Positions 35,131 to 44,168 are shown, counted from the stretch's first letter. The stretch is 64,000 nt of DNA from RGIG5057 sp964371585 (GCA_964371585.1 CAYJMD010000004.1:61364-125363); one strand, 5' to 3'. The notes: a model not told the origin generated them from the letters alone. Translations and numbers: made by a program.

Positions 35131-35475
35131 TTATGCTCCTTTTTTAAAATAAAATATTTTAGCTAATTGCTTATCCGAATCTTTCAAAAATTTATCAAAT
35201 ATAGTTATCATATCACTAGCAGAAGAAATAAATGAGAACACTTCCGCAGGATCAAAAAATTTCCCTTCTTCAATTTTATAATTTTTATTGATAATAGAAA
35301 ATTGTTTAATATATGTAACTTTATCTTCATTTATAATTTGAGCTACCATATGAATATAATTTTTAGGAATGGTAATTAACCTATTTTTATCTTCAAGATC
35401 CATTAATTGGTTAAATGTTAGCCCTCCTTGCTCTCTAGTATCGTCATGTTTTATGACTTTTGCTTTAATTTTCAT
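35131..35475 (-). CDS. Unrecognised 114-residue protein
   Basis: No family recognised. The N-terminal half looks beta-rich (MKIKAKVIKHDD, NRLITIPKNYIHMVAQIINEDKVTYIKQFSIINKNYKI), the C-terminal half helical (AEVFSFISSASDMITIFDKFLKDSDKQLAKIFYF). GGAGG lies before the ATG. It is the first gene of a three-gene unit with a good promoter 80 bases upstream. Confidence 0.5.
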   Translation of the reverse strand: MKIKAKVIKHDDTREQGGLTFNQLMDLEDKNRLITIPKNYIHMVAQIINEDKVTYIKQFSIINKNYKIEEGKFFDPAEVFSFISSASDMITIFDKFLKDSDKQLAKIFYFKKGA

Positions 35476-35554
35476 TTTTATTCCTCCAAAAAAATAATTA
35501 TTTCTTTAAGTGCTAGCTACATAATCAGTAACTATAATAATTTAAAGATAATTA

Positions 35555-35583
35555 ATTATATCATATACTGTTAAGTTTGTAAA
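35555..35583 (-). promoter_or_regulatory. Promoter of the three-gene unknown operon
   Basis: TTTACA (35578-35583), 17 bases, TATAAT (35555-35560). Confidence 0.65.
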
Positions 35584-35646
35584 GTTATACAAAATAATTT
35601 ACATAAAAATTAGTTTTTTAAAAGTGTTGCAAAAATAAAAATAAAA

Positions 35647-35682
35647 TAAAAAACAGTGTATAATTTATTACACACTGTTTCA
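35647..35682 (-). terminator. Terminator after the 257-residue unknown gene
   Basis: AACAGTGTGTAAT/ATTATACACTGTT-type hairpin followed by TTTTTATTTTATT on the minus strand. Confidence 0.8.
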
Positions 35683-35684
35683 AA

Positions 35685-36458
35685 TTAAATTTTTATAAAA
35701 GAATAATTTATTTTCTTATTTTTTAAAGAGTTTAAAATTTGTTTCTTTTGTGATTTTAAACTAAAAAGATAATCATTTAGCATAACAATAGCTACTCTAA
35801 AATATATATTAAAAATCTTAATTTTAGCTATATATATTGTAAATAGTAATGGTACTATAACAAGTTTATTTCCTTTTTGTATTTTTTTAATACTATCTTC
35901 AATCTTTTTTTCTTCTTCAGGAGTTATGCTATCAAATACTCTATCATTTAATATATCGTAATATGCTGATACGTAACTATTATTAACAAATTCCATAATA
36001 GAGAATAATCTTATCTTTTGAGAATTTCTTTTCTTTAAAATATTTAAAACTATTTCTAATTTTTTCTTATAGACTACAGGAACATTGGGATCTGTTAATT
36101 GTTTTGAAATTTTTTTTATTTCTATTTTAATAAATTTTTTAAAAAACCCAAATGAACTTTCTAAATTACATAACATTATCTCAGACATACAAAGTTTTCC
36201 ATGTTCATCAAATTTATTATTATTTAAACATAAAACTTCTAAATATATTTCCATAAGTTTTTGTGCATCAATATTATTTGCAAATAAATATTCTTCTTCC
36301 TGTTCTCCTCGCCTGTCAAAAGCCTCTTCTTCATAGAGCATAAATTCATTAAATACCCCTTCGTTTTTAAAGACTTTTTTTAGATGTTTTTCCGCTTGCT
36401 GATCTCCAGAGTTTGCTTTTAATGCTAGTGATGATAGTGAAACCCTCTTTCTAAACAT
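35685..36458 (-). CDS. Unrecognised 257-residue protein with hydrophobic segment
   Basis: No family recognised. The first two thirds are charged and helical (VSLSSLALKANSGDQQAEKHLKKVFKNEG; an acidic RRGEQEEEYLF stretch). A hydrophobic stretch at about 198-228 (KLVIVPLLFTIYIAKIKIFNIYFRVAIVML) could be one or two membrane-associated helices, and the C-terminus is Lys-rich. AAAGGAG precedes the ATG, and TTTACT-17-TAAAAT upstream is a plausible promoter. It is its own unit just upstream of the three-gene unknown operon. Confidence 0.5.
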   Translation of the reverse strand: MFRKRVSLSSLALKANSGDQQAEKHLKKVFKNEGVFNEFMLYEEEAFDRRGEQEEEYLFANNIDAQKLMEIYLEVLCLNNNKFDEHGKLCMSEIMLCNLESSFGFFKKFIKIEIKKISKQLTDPNVPVVYKKKLEIVLNILKKRNSQKIRLFSIMEFVNNSYVSAYYDILNDRVFDSITPEEEKKIEDSIKKIQKGNKLVIVPLLFTIYIAKIKIFNIYFRVAIVMLNDYLFSLKSQKKQILNSLKNKKINYSFIKI

Positions 36459-36566
36459 GAAAATTCTCCTTTCAGAAACTAGATATACATAATTAGTAAA
36501 TCTTAATTTTTAATTATCAAACTTCCATCTATTTTACCACAATACTAATTAAAAGTAAAGAAAAAA

Positions 36567-36606
36567 CAAAAGTAACCTAGTATATTTTTACTAGATTACT
36601 TTTATT
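36567..36606 (-). terminator. Terminator of the hydCBA operon
   Basis: AAGTAA.CTAGTA/TACTAG.TTACTT hairpin followed by TTGTTTTTT on the minus strand. Confidence 0.75.
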
Positions 36607-36674
36607 ATTAAATTTAGTTTTCATTTTCAGTTTATTATTTATTTTACTATTAACAAATCTATTAATTTTAAATT

Positions 36675-38417
36675 TTATTTTTTCACATATACTTCTTGCT
36701 TATTATAGTGAGTATGTAATATTTTATGAGCAAATTTACCATTAGGGGTCCCTATATACTCTTTATAAATCTTAATAACATCAGGATTCTTATGCGATTT
36801 TCTATATACTGCTTCTCTATCTGTTTTATATAAAGCAGAAGCTCTTAATTTAGCTATATTATATTTAGCTTTTTGATAACTAGTTGTAATTGGTTGTCCT
36901 CCACCCATTATACAACCTCCCGGACAAGTCATAATTTCAATAAATTGGTATTTACTAGTTCCATTTTTTATTTCTTCACAAACCTTTCTAGCATTTGAAA
37001 GTCCTTGTACGACAGCAATATTTATATCTTTTCCAGCTATATTTAATGTAGCTTCTTTAATACCTTTAAGCTCTCTTAACTCTTCGTATTCTATTTTTTG
37101 TATATCTTTTTGCTCTAAAGCATCAGCAACACTTCTTATTGCAGCTTCCATAACTCCACCTGTAACACCAAATATATGACCAGCTCCTGTTGCTACTCCT
37201 AAAGGATTATCAAATTCTTCATCTTTTATATTAACTAGATCAATATTAAGTTCTTTTAGTAATCTTGCTGTTTCTCTTGTTGTAAGAACTGCATCAATCA
37301 TCTGTTTTGAGTCAACTTTTAAAGATTCTCTAAGCATTTCACCTTTTTTACTACTACAAGGCATAACAGCAACCGAGTATATTTTATCTTCAGGTATGTT
37401 ATTTTTTTCTGCATAATACTTTTTAATAAGAACACCCATTATTTCCATAGGAGATTTAGTAGATGAAAGATTATCTAAAATTTCTGGATAAAACTTTTCT
37501 GCAAAATTTATCCATCCACTACTACATGAAGTAATCATAGGAAGATTTTTACCTTTTTTTAATCTTTCTATAAATTCTGTTCCTTCTTCCATAATTGTAA
37601 AATCTGCTGCTACATCTGTATCAAATACTTTATCAAAACCAGCAAGTTTAAGTGCTGATACCATTTTTTTAGTTACTAAAGTTCCAATATCAAGACCGAA
37701 CTCTTCACCTAAAGCAGCTCTTACAGAAGGTGCAGTTTGAACTACAACATGTAAATCTTTATTATTTATTGCACTTACTACATCTTCAATAACATCTCTT
37801 TCTTTTAATGCACCTACAGGACAATTAACAATACATTGTCCACATCCGACGCAAGTTGAAGATGCGATTCCCATATCTTGAGCTATTCCTATTGTTGTAT
37901 TAAATCCTCTTCCTACTTTAGTAAGAGCTGAGACACTTTGAACATTTTTACAAACACTAACACATCTTTGACACATAATACACTTTGAAGTATCACGAAC
38001 AATGCAAGGTGAGCTCATATCTAATTTAGGAGGAGTTTTTTTACCTTCAAACCTAACTCTTGTTATTCTATATTTTTTTGCTAAAGTTTGTAGTTCACAA
38101 TTTGTATTTCTTATACATGTTAAGCACTCTTTATTATGATTAGAAAGTAATAATTCTAAAGTCATTTTTCTACTCTTAATTATATCAGGAGTTGCAGTAT
38201 GTATAACCATACCATCTTCAGCCTTAAGCATGCAACTAGTAGCTAAATTCCTCATACCCTCAACTTCAACAAGGCACATTCTACAAGCCCCTACTTCATT
38301 TATATCTTTTAAAAAACAAAGTGTTGGTATTTCAATACCAACTTGCCTTGCAGCTTCTAAAATAGTTGTTCCTTCTTTTACTTTAATATCTATATTATCT
38401 ATTTTAATATTTATCAT
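36675..38417 (-). CDS. hydA: [FeFe]-hydrogenase catalytic subunit
   Basis: Group A [FeFe]-hydrogenase large subunit (HndD/HydA type, 580 residues). N-terminal 2Fe-2S domain (C34, C45, C48, C62), a His-Cys3 4Fe-4S segment (HNKECLTCIRNTNC), two 4Fe-4S ferredoxin clusters (CIMCQRCVSVCK, CVGCGQCIVNCP), then the three H-cluster signatures TSCSSGWINFAEK, MPCSSKKGE and MTCPGGCIMGGGQP. Together with the NuoF- and NuoE-like subunits upstream it should form a cytoplasmic NAD(P)- and ferredoxin-linked, electron-bifurcating hydrogenase. The maturases HydEFG are not in the window. Confidence 0.96.
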   Translation of the reverse strand: MINIKIDNIDIKVKEGTTILEAARQVGIEIPTLCFLKDINEVGACRMCLVEVEGMRNLATSCMLKAEDGMVIHTATPDIIKSRKMTLELLLSNHNKECLTCIRNTNCELQTLAKKYRITRVRFEGKKTPPKLDMSSPCIVRDTSKCIMCQRCVSVCKNVQSVSALTKVGRGFNTTIGIAQDMGIASSTCVGCGQCIVNCPVGALKERDVIEDVVSAINNKDLHVVVQTAPSVRAALGEEFGLDIGTLVTKKMVSALKLAGFDKVFDTDVAADFTIMEEGTEFIERLKKGKNLPMITSCSSGWINFAEKFYPEILDNLSSTKSPMEIMGVLIKKYYAEKNNIPEDKIYSVAVMPCSSKKGEMLRESLKVDSKQMIDAVLTTRETARLLKELNIDLVNIKDEEFDNPLGVATGAGHIFGVTGGVMEAAIRSVADALEQKDIQKIEYEELRELKGIKEATLNIAGKDINIAVVQGLSNARKVCEEIKNGTSKYQFIEIMTCPGGCIMGGGQPITTSYQKAKYNIAKLRASALYKTDREAVYRKSHKNPDVIKIYKEYIGTPNGKFAHKILHTHYNKQEVYVKK

Positions 38418-38427
38418 TTATTTCCTC

Positions 38428-40257
38428 CTATTTAGATATTGCCTTGAATGGACATTTACTTATACAAGCTAAACATTTAATACATTTACTATTATCTATT
38501 TTAAATGGTCCTTTTCTTACCTCGCCAGATATACAATTTACAGGACAAACTTTTGTACAAAGTCCGCATTGTTTACATTTTTCAGGATCAATTACAACAT
38601 CAAGTAATTTTTTGCATTCACCAGCTGGACATTTTTTATCTATTATATGTGCTTCATACTCATCTCTAAAATATCTAATTGTACTTAGTACTGGATTTGG
38701 AGCTGTTTGACCAAGTCCACAAAGTGATGATCTTTTAATTTCATAAGAAAGTTCTTCTAAAAGTTCAATATCTCCTCTTCTACCTTCACCCTCAGTAATT
38801 CTTTCTAAAATTTCAAGCATTCTTTTAGTACCAACTCTACATGGTGTACATTTACCACAAGATTCATCTACAGTAAAATCAAGAAAAAATTTAGCTATAT
38901 TTACCATACATTTTGAATCATCCATTACAATAAGACCACCAGATCCCATCATAGAACCAATTGATGTTAATGAATCATAATCAATTTGAGTATCTATAAG
39001 GGAAGCTGGAATACATCCACCACTAGGTCCACCAGTTTGTGCAGCTTTAAACTTTCTGCCTTCTGGAATTCCTCCACCTATATCATGAACTATTTCTCTT
39101 AATGTAACTCCCATAGGTACTTCTACAAGTCCTACATTGTTAATATTACCACCTAAAGCAAATACTTTTGTACCTTTAGAGTTTTTAGTACCAATTTTAT
39201 TATACCAATTAGATCCGTTTAGTATAATAGGACAAATATTAGCATAAGTTTCTACATTATTAAGAAGTGTTGGTTTTCCAAACACACCTTTAATAGCTGG
39301 AAATGGTGGTCTTATTCTAGGTTCTCCTCTTTTTCCCTCAACAGATTCAAGAAGTGCAGTTTCTTCACCACAAACAAAAGCTCCTGCTCCAAGTCTTAAT
39401 TCAAGTTTAAAATTAAATCCTGTTTCAAGTATATTATCTCCAAGTATACCATATTTTTCAGCTTGCTTAATAGCTATATTTAATCTATCTACAGCAATAG
39501 GATATTCTGCTCTTATGTATATATATCCTCTACTAGCACCAATTGTATATGCAGCAATAATCATAGCTTCTATAACACTATGTGGATCACCTTCTAAAAT
39601 ACTTCTGTCCATAAATGCACCTGGATCACCTTCATCAGCATTACAACAAACATATTTTTCGTTTTCTTCCACATTTTTAGTAAATTCCCATTTTTTACCA
39701 GTAGGGAAACCAGCTCCACCTCTTCCTCTTAAACCAGAGTTTAAAACTTCACTAACTACATCTTCTTTAGTCATAGATGTCATTACTTTTTCTAAAGCTT
39801 TATATCCATCGTTTGCAATATATTCATCAATATTTTCAGGATTCATGTATCCACAGTTTCTAAGAGCAATTCTTTTTTGTTTATTATAGAAATTAAGCTC
39901 ATTCCATTTGACAATAAGTTTATCTTCTTCCTTAGTCATTAATCTTTCTACATATGTATTATCAATAATACTTTGAACTATATCTAAACTATCATCTACC
40001 GATACTTGCTCATAAAATATTTGATCTGGTTCAATTACAACGATTGGTCCTTTAGCACAAAATCCAAAACAACCAGTTTTACTTACGCTAACACCCTTAA
40101 CATCTTTTTCTTTCAATATAGATGATATTGAATCTATAATTTTATCACTTTTAGAAGAGTGACATCCAGTCCCTGCACAAACCATTATTCTTTTATTTTT
40201 TAATTTAGGTAACATTTTCTCTCTTATATTTTCTAAATCTTTAAAAGTTTTTGCCAT
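38428..40257 (-). CDS. hydB: NuoF-like flavoprotein subunit of the hydrogenase
   Basis: 609-residue HydB/HndC-type subunit. Domains in order: thioredoxin-like 2Fe-2S (CAGTGCHSS and CFGFCAKGP, residues about 27-75), NuoF core with FMN site GRGGAGFPTGKKWEF and NADH site GAGAFVCGEETALLESVEG, the N3-type 4Fe-4S ESCGKCTPCRVG, and two C-terminal 4Fe-4S clusters (CKQCGLCTKVCPVNC, CIKCLACISKCP). This arrangement is that of bifurcating hydrogenases. Separated by 10 bases from hydA. Confidence 0.95.
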   Translation of the reverse strand: MAKTFKDLENIREKMLPKLKNKRIMVCAGTGCHSSKSDKIIDSISSILKEKDVKGVSVSKTGCFGFCAKGPIVVIEPDQIFYEQVSVDDSLDIVQSIIDNTYVERLMTKEEDKLIVKWNELNFYNKQKRIALRNCGYMNPENIDEYIANDGYKALEKVMTSMTKEDVVSEVLNSGLRGRGGAGFPTGKKWEFTKNVEENEKYVCCNADEGDPGAFMDRSILEGDPHSVIEAMIIAAYTIGASRGYIYIRAEYPIAVDRLNIAIKQAEKYGILGDNILETGFNFKLELRLGAGAFVCGEETALLESVEGKRGEPRIRPPFPAIKGVFGKPTLLNNVETYANICPIILNGSNWYNKIGTKNSKGTKVFALGGNINNVGLVEVPMGVTLREIVHDIGGGIPEGRKFKAAQTGGPSGGCIPASLIDTQIDYDSLTSIGSMMGSGGLIVMDDSKCMVNIAKFFLDFTVDESCGKCTPCRVGTKRMLEILERITEGEGRRGDIELLEELSYEIKRSSLCGLGQTAPNPVLSTIRYFRDEYEAHIIDKKCPAGECKKLLDVVIDPEKCKQCGLCTKVCPVNCISGEVRKGPFKIDNSKCIKCLACISKCPFKAISK

Positions 40258-40259
40258 TT

Positions 40260-40757
40260 TTATTTAACCTCCAAGTCCATATATTTACCAATAATTTCAC
40301 TCACTTGCTTTTCTTCAACTTTACCATAAACTTCACCATTTATAACAATAGCTGGAGCAAGTCCGCAAGCGCCTACACATCTAACTGGTTCAATAGAAAA
40401 AAGTCCATCTTTAGTAACTTCATCTACTTTAACTAAAAGTTCACTTTTAAACTTTTCAATTACAGCTTCTGCTCCTTTAACATAACATGCAGTTCCCATA
40501 CAAACTTGTATATTATATTTACCTTTTGGCTTAGTTGAAAACCTAGAATAGAAAGTAATGATACCTGTAATATCCGAAAGAGAAACATTTAAAGCTTCAG
40601 CTAAATATTTTTGATTTTCATCTGAAATGTATCCATAAAGATCTTGAACTTCATGAAGAGCTCCCATTATACCTCCATCTATATCTTTATATTTTTCTAC
40701 TATTTTAATAAGTTTTGTAGGAATACTACATCCACTACAACCTTCACATTTACCCAT
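40260..40757 (-). CDS. hydC: NuoE-like 2Fe-2S subunit of the hydrogenase
   Basis: 165-residue thioredoxin-like 2Fe-2S subunit. Cluster ligands are CMGTACY and CVGACGLAP, after the helical NuoE domain (GALHEVQDLYGYISDENQKYLAEAL). Unusually, the N-terminus is MGKCEGCSGC, a CxxCxxC cluster of unknown use. First gene of hydCBA; GGAGG precedes the ATG. Confidence 0.93.
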   Translation of the reverse strand: MGKCEGCSGCSIPTKLIKIVEKYKDIDGGIMGALHEVQDLYGYISDENQKYLAEALNVSLSDITGIITFYSRFSTKPKGKYNIQVCMGTACYVKGAEAVIEKFKSELLVKVDEVTKDGLFSIEPVRCVGACGLAPAIVINGEVYGKVEEKQVSEIIGKYMDLEVK

Positions 40758-40782
40758 TATACTACCTCCAAATTATATTACA

Positions 40783-40812
40783 ATTATATCATAAAAAAAT
40801 AATTAAAGTAAA
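40783..40812 (-). promoter_or_regulatory. Probable promoter of hydCBA
   Basis: TATAAT (40783-40788) with a weaker TTTACT (40807-40812) 18 bases upstream, about 25 bases before the hydC start. Confidence 0.55.
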
Positions 40813-40854
40813 TATTCAGCAAATAATTCTAATAAAATAAAAAAATAGCAGAAA

Positions 40855-40954
40855 NNNNNNNNNNNNNNNNNNNNNNNNNNNNNNNNNNNNNNNNNNNNNN
40901 NNNNNNNNNNNNNNNNNNNNNNNNNNNNNNNNNNNNNNNNNNNNNNNNNNNNNN
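40855..40954. other. Assembly gap, 100 N
   Basis: Exactly 100 N between hydC's upstream region and the rplL terminator. The flanks do not share an evident overlap, so the true size is unknown and a small gene could be missing. Confidence 0.95.
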
Positions 40955-40996
40955 TATAAAATAAAACCACCACTTCAAATAAATGAAATGATGGTT
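40955..40996 (-). terminator. Terminator of rplJL
   Basis: Minus-strand hairpin AACCATCATTTC with GAAGTGGTGGTT (two G-U pairs), followed by TTATTTTATA. It shows that rplL ends its transcript here instead of running into rpoB. Confidence 0.75.
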
Positions 40997-41033
40997 AATG
41001 TATAACTATTGTTATTTAATATAATTTAAAATA

Positions 41034-41402
41034 TTAAACAAGTTCTACCATAGCTCCTGCTGCTTTTAAGCTTTCAGCTAATTTTTCAGCATCTTCTTTT
41101 GGCATAGCTTCTTTAACTGTTTGTGGTGCTGTATCAACTAAATCTTTAGCTTCTTTAAGACCTAAACCAGTTGCTTCTCTAACAGCTTTTATAACTGCTA
41201 TTTTAGTTGCTCCTGCATCTTTTAATACAACGTTGAATTCAGTTTTTTCAGCCGCTGCTGCTCCAGCTGCTGCTGGTCCTGCTACTACTGCTGCTGCAGC
41301 TGCAGATACGTTAAATTTTTCTTCGATAGCTTTTACTAAATCAGCTAATTCGATTACTGATAATTTTTCAATTTCAGCTACTAAGTTTTCTATTTTTTCC
41401 AT
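41034..41402 (-). CDS. rplL: Ribosomal protein bL12 (L7/L12)
   Basis: Stalk protein that recruits translational GTPases. N-terminal dimerisation domain (EKIENLVAEIEKLSVIELADLVKAIEEKFNVS), Ala/Gly hinge, and C-terminal domain (FNVVLKDAGATKIAVIKAVREATGLGLKEAKDLVD...PKEDAEKLAESLKAAGAMVELV). 122 residues. Confidence 0.98.
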   Translation of the reverse strand: MEKIENLVAEIEKLSVIELADLVKAIEEKFNVSAAAAAVVAGPAAAGAAAAEKTEFNVVLKDAGATKIAVIKAVREATGLGLKEAKDLVDTAPQTVKEAMPKEDAEKLAESLKAAGAMVELV

Positions 41403-41460
41403 TTTAATTTCTCCCTTCGAATATATTTCAATTCTTTACATTTATTTGCTTAAATATATA

Positions 41461-41961
41461 TTAAGCGTTTGTTTCTAATTTTTCTCTAGTCTGATCTAAA
41501 ACTACTGCTAAGTTACGGATATTTCCAAGTAACGCACTAGCAACCATAGAGTAAAGTGTTTCTTTAGATGGTAATTTAGCAAGTTTGTTAACTTCTTCTA
41601 AACTAACTGCTTTCCCATCCATGATACCAGCTTTAATTTTGTAGAAATCGTGATCTTTTGCAAAATCAGCGATAGCTTTAGCTGGAGATACGTAGTCTTC
41701 ATATCCAATAACTACTGAAGTAGGACCTTCTAAAGATTCTACACCTTCAATTCCTGCTTCTTTGCAAGCATGAACTATTATTGAATTTTTTAAAACCATG
41801 TATTCGTCACCATTTTGTCTGATACTACTACGTAAAGCTGTATCGTCAGATACTGTTATACCTCTGTACTCAGAAAATACAACCATTTTAGCTTTTTTAA
41901 GTTTTTCAGCAAGCATAGTAACTTTTTCTTTTTTAACATTTAATACTTTTTGACTTGGCAT
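41461..41961 (-). CDS. rplJ: Ribosomal protein uL10
   Basis: Stalk base protein binding 23S rRNA and L12 dimers. ATG 41961 is selected: AAGGAGGTG lies just upstream and the mature start MPSQKVLNVKKEKVTMLAEKLKKAKMVVFSEYRGITVSD fits the family. Expression is probably controlled by the L10 leader upstream. Confidence 0.97.
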   Translation of the reverse strand: MPSQKVLNVKKEKVTMLAEKLKKAKMVVFSEYRGITVSDDTALRSSIRQNGDEYMVLKNSIIVHACKEAGIEGVESLEGPTSVVIGYEDYVSPAKAIADFAKDHDFYKIKAGIMDGKAVSLEEVNKLAKLPSKETLYSMVASALLGNIRNLAVVLDQTREKLETNA

Positions 41962-42002
41962 TTTATAGCACCTCCTTAATATTTTAAATAACAATAACAT
42001 TT

Positions 42003-42120
42003 ATATAACAAAAATAATTCTACAAAGCAAGATACTTTGTAGAACTATAAATCCGTTCTATAAAATACCTCGGTAGGATTTACAAGTGTTACTTACCTAC
42101 TGTCTTTGGTTTTTATTTAT
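42003..42120 (-). promoter_or_regulatory. L10 leader (autoregulatory) with attenuator hairpin
   Basis: Between rplA and rplJ the transcript shows the L10-leader pattern: GACAGTAGGTAAG ... AATCCTACCGAGG pairing, then a 10-bp perfect stem TTCTACAAAG/CTTTGTAGAA (42018-42044) followed by TTATTTTTG. L10(L12)4 binding to such leaders promotes termination. Confidence 0.8.
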
Positions 42121-42128
42121 ATTATTAA

Positions 42129-42812
42129 TTATTTTGAAGCTGGACTAACTTTTATTCCAGCACCCATAGTTGATGCAATTGATATACCTTGTAGGTATGT
42201 TCCTTTTGCAGCAGCTGGTTTAGCTTTAACTATAGCTTCAAGTAATGTAGCATAGTTTTCTTTAATTTTAGCTGTTCCAAATGATACTTTACCGATTGGA
42301 CAATGAACTATATTGTTTTTGTCTAATCTGTATTCGATTTTACCAGCTTTAGTTTCAGTAACTGCTTTAGTAACATCAACTGTAACTGTTCCAGATTTAG
42401 GATTAGGCATTAAACCTTTAGGTCCTAATATTTTTGCAACTTTTCCAAGTGCAGGCATCATATCTGGAGTTGCGATAACTGTATCAAATTCTAACCACCC
42501 TTCAGTGATTATTTTTTGAATCATATCATCTTCACCAACAAAATCTGCACCTGCAGCTTTTGCAGCTTCAGCTTTGTCTCCTTTAGCTAAAACTAAAACT
42601 TTTTTAGTTTTACCAGTTCCGTTTGGAAGTACTACTACTCCTCTAACTTGTTGATCTGCTTGTTTACCATCAACACCAAGTTTAATGTGAACTTCTACAG
42701 TTTCATCAAATTTAGCTTTTGGCATTTTTTCCATAACTTCTAAAGCTTCGTTTATATCATAAACTTTTGTAACTTCAATAAGTTTTGAGCATTCTTTCAT
42801 TCTTTTACTCAT
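42129..42812 (-). CDS. rplA: Ribosomal protein uL1
   Basis: 227-residue L1 stalk protein and autogenous repressor. Signatures: KFDETVEVHIKLGVDGKQADQQVRGVVVLPNGTGK and the family motif IATPDMMPALGKVAKILGPKGLMPNPKSGTV. Complete, 55 bases after rplK. Confidence 0.98.
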   Translation of the reverse strand: MSKRMKECSKLIEVTKVYDINEALEVMEKMPKAKFDETVEVHIKLGVDGKQADQQVRGVVVLPNGTGKTKKVLVLAKGDKAEAAKAAGADFVGEDDMIQKIITEGWLEFDTVIATPDMMPALGKVAKILGPKGLMPNPKSGTVTVDVTKAVTETKAGKIEYRLDKNNIVHCPIGKVSFGTAKIKENYATLLEAIVKAKPAAAKGTYLQGISIASTMGAGIKVSPASK

Positions 42813-42867
42813 TTTACGTTTTCCCCCCTTTGGTTTTAGCGAATATACTTAATATATTCTCCCAATT

Positions 42868-43296
42868 TTAGTCTTTAACTACAATCCCCATTGATCTAGC
42901 TGTACCTGATATAACTGATACTGCTGATTCTAAAGAAGATGCGTTTAAGTCTTTCATTTTAATATTTGCAATTTCTTCTACTTGAGCTCTTGTTACTGTA
43001 CCAACTTTTTCTTTGTGTGGTTTTCCAGAAGCTTTTTCTATTTTAGCTGCTTTTTTAAGTAACACTGCTGCAGGTGGAGTTTTAAGAACGTATTCAAAAG
43101 TTTTATCAGCATATACTGTAAGTATTACTGGGAAAACCATTCCTGCGTCTTTTGCTGTTTTTTCGTTGAAATCTTTACAAAACATCATTATGTTGATACC
43201 TGTAGGACCAAGAGCTGGACCAACTGGTGGTGCTGGATTAGCTTTACCAGCTTGTATTTGTAATTTAACAACGTGAGTTATTTTTTTCTCTGCCAT
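42868..43296 (-). CDS. rplK: Ribosomal protein uL11
   Basis: L11 of the GTPase-associated centre. ATG 43296 (MAEKKITHVVKLQIQAGKANPAPPVGPALGPTGINIM) is seven bases after AGGAGGTG; an upstream in-frame GTG overlaps the ribosome site and is rejected. Length 142 is standard. Confidence 0.98.
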   Translation of the reverse strand: MAEKKITHVVKLQIQAGKANPAPPVGPALGPTGINIMMFCKDFNEKTAKDAGMVFPVILTVYADKTFEYVLKTPPAAVLLKKAAKIEKASGKPHKEKVGTVTRAQVEEIANIKMKDLNASSLESAVSVISGTARSMGIVVKD

Positions 43297-43362
43297 CTTT
43301 TTCACCTCCTTTAAATAATATATATATAAATATTATTTATTAATAATGTTTATTTTAGAATA

Positions 43363-43929
43363 TTATACAATTTTTTGTATTTGATCATATTCTAAATCTA
43401 CAGTTGTTTTTCTACCAAACATATCAACTGTAACTACTACCCTTTGTTTATCCCTTAATATTTTTTCAATAACTGCAGGATAATTGTAGAAAGGATCCGT
43501 AGTAATTCTAACACTGTCTCCAACTTCAAAATCAAGACTAGTTTCTCTTGCTATTCCTAATTTTTTCATTTCCTCATCTGTTAGTGGCATAGGTTTTTCG
43601 CCAACACCAACAAAACTAAATACACCTTTAATCGATTTAACGGCATACCAAGTTTCATCAGTTAAAATCATTTTAACTAATATGTATCCAGGAAATACTT
43701 TTTTTATAGAAGTTTTTTGATTTCCATCTTTAATTTCTATTTCTTCTTCCATAGGAATAACAATTTCTTGTATTACATCTTGCATATTTCTATTTTCTAT
43801 AACTTTTTCTAAAGTTGCTTTAACTTTATTTTCGTATCCAGAATATATATATATAACATACCAATTTGCTTCATTACTTACATCTAAAGTAACTTCTTTG
43901 TCTGTAATGTTTTCTTTTTCCAAAATCAA
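43363..43929 (-). CDS. nusG: Transcription termination/antitermination protein NusG
   Basis: NusG couples RNA polymerase to ribosomes and Rho. NGN domain (NWYVIYIYSGYENKVKATLEKVIENR ... VFPGYILVKMILTDETWYAVKSIKGVFSFVG) and C-terminal KOW (FEVGDSVRITTDPFYNYPAVIEKI). No ATG exists near the start. AAGGAG at 43935-43940 makes TTG 43929 (spacing five) or TTG 43923 the likely start; GTG 43935 overlaps the ribosome site. Confidence 0.96.
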   Translation of the reverse strand: MILEKENITDKEVTLDVSNEANWYVIYIYSGYENKVKATLEKVIENRNMQDVIQEIVIPMEEEIEIKDGNQKTSIKKVFPGYILVKMILTDETWYAVKSIKGVFSFVGVGEKPMPLTDEEMKKLGIARETSLDFEVGDSVRITTDPFYNYPAVIEKILRDKQRVVVTVDMFGRKTTVDLEYDQIQKIV

Positions 43930-43952
43930 AATCACTCCTTATCACTGAAATA

Positions 43953-44147
43953 CTAGATAATAGACGCTATATAGTTCCATAGCTGAGCATCAACAGTTTG
44001 TACAACTAGTTCAAATAATAGAACGATTGCAGAAACTGCTAAAACTAAAAATAGAACCATAAACGTATTATTCATTAATTGTTTCTTTGTTGGCCATACT
44101 ACTTTTTTTAGTTCTGATTTCACGTTTTTAAAAAATCCGTTTTTCAT
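43953..44147 (-). CDS. secE: Preprotein translocase subunit SecE
   Basis: 64-residue single-span SecE. Family pattern: NVKSELKKVVWPTKKQLMNNTFMVLFLVLAVSAIVLLFELVVQ, with the amphipathic helix then one transmembrane helix. Between rpmG and nusG as usual. Confidence 0.96.
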   Translation of the reverse strand: MKNGFFKNVKSELKKVVWPTKKQLMNNTFMVLFLVLAVSAIVLLFELVVQTVDAQLWNYIASII

Positions 44148-44168
44148 AACTATAAGTCCCCCATTCTA

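Noticed and set aside
41233..41478. Alanine-rich plus-strand open frame opposite rplL
   Set aside because: It is the antisense of the Ala-rich L12 hinge; no ribosome site, and rplL is certain.
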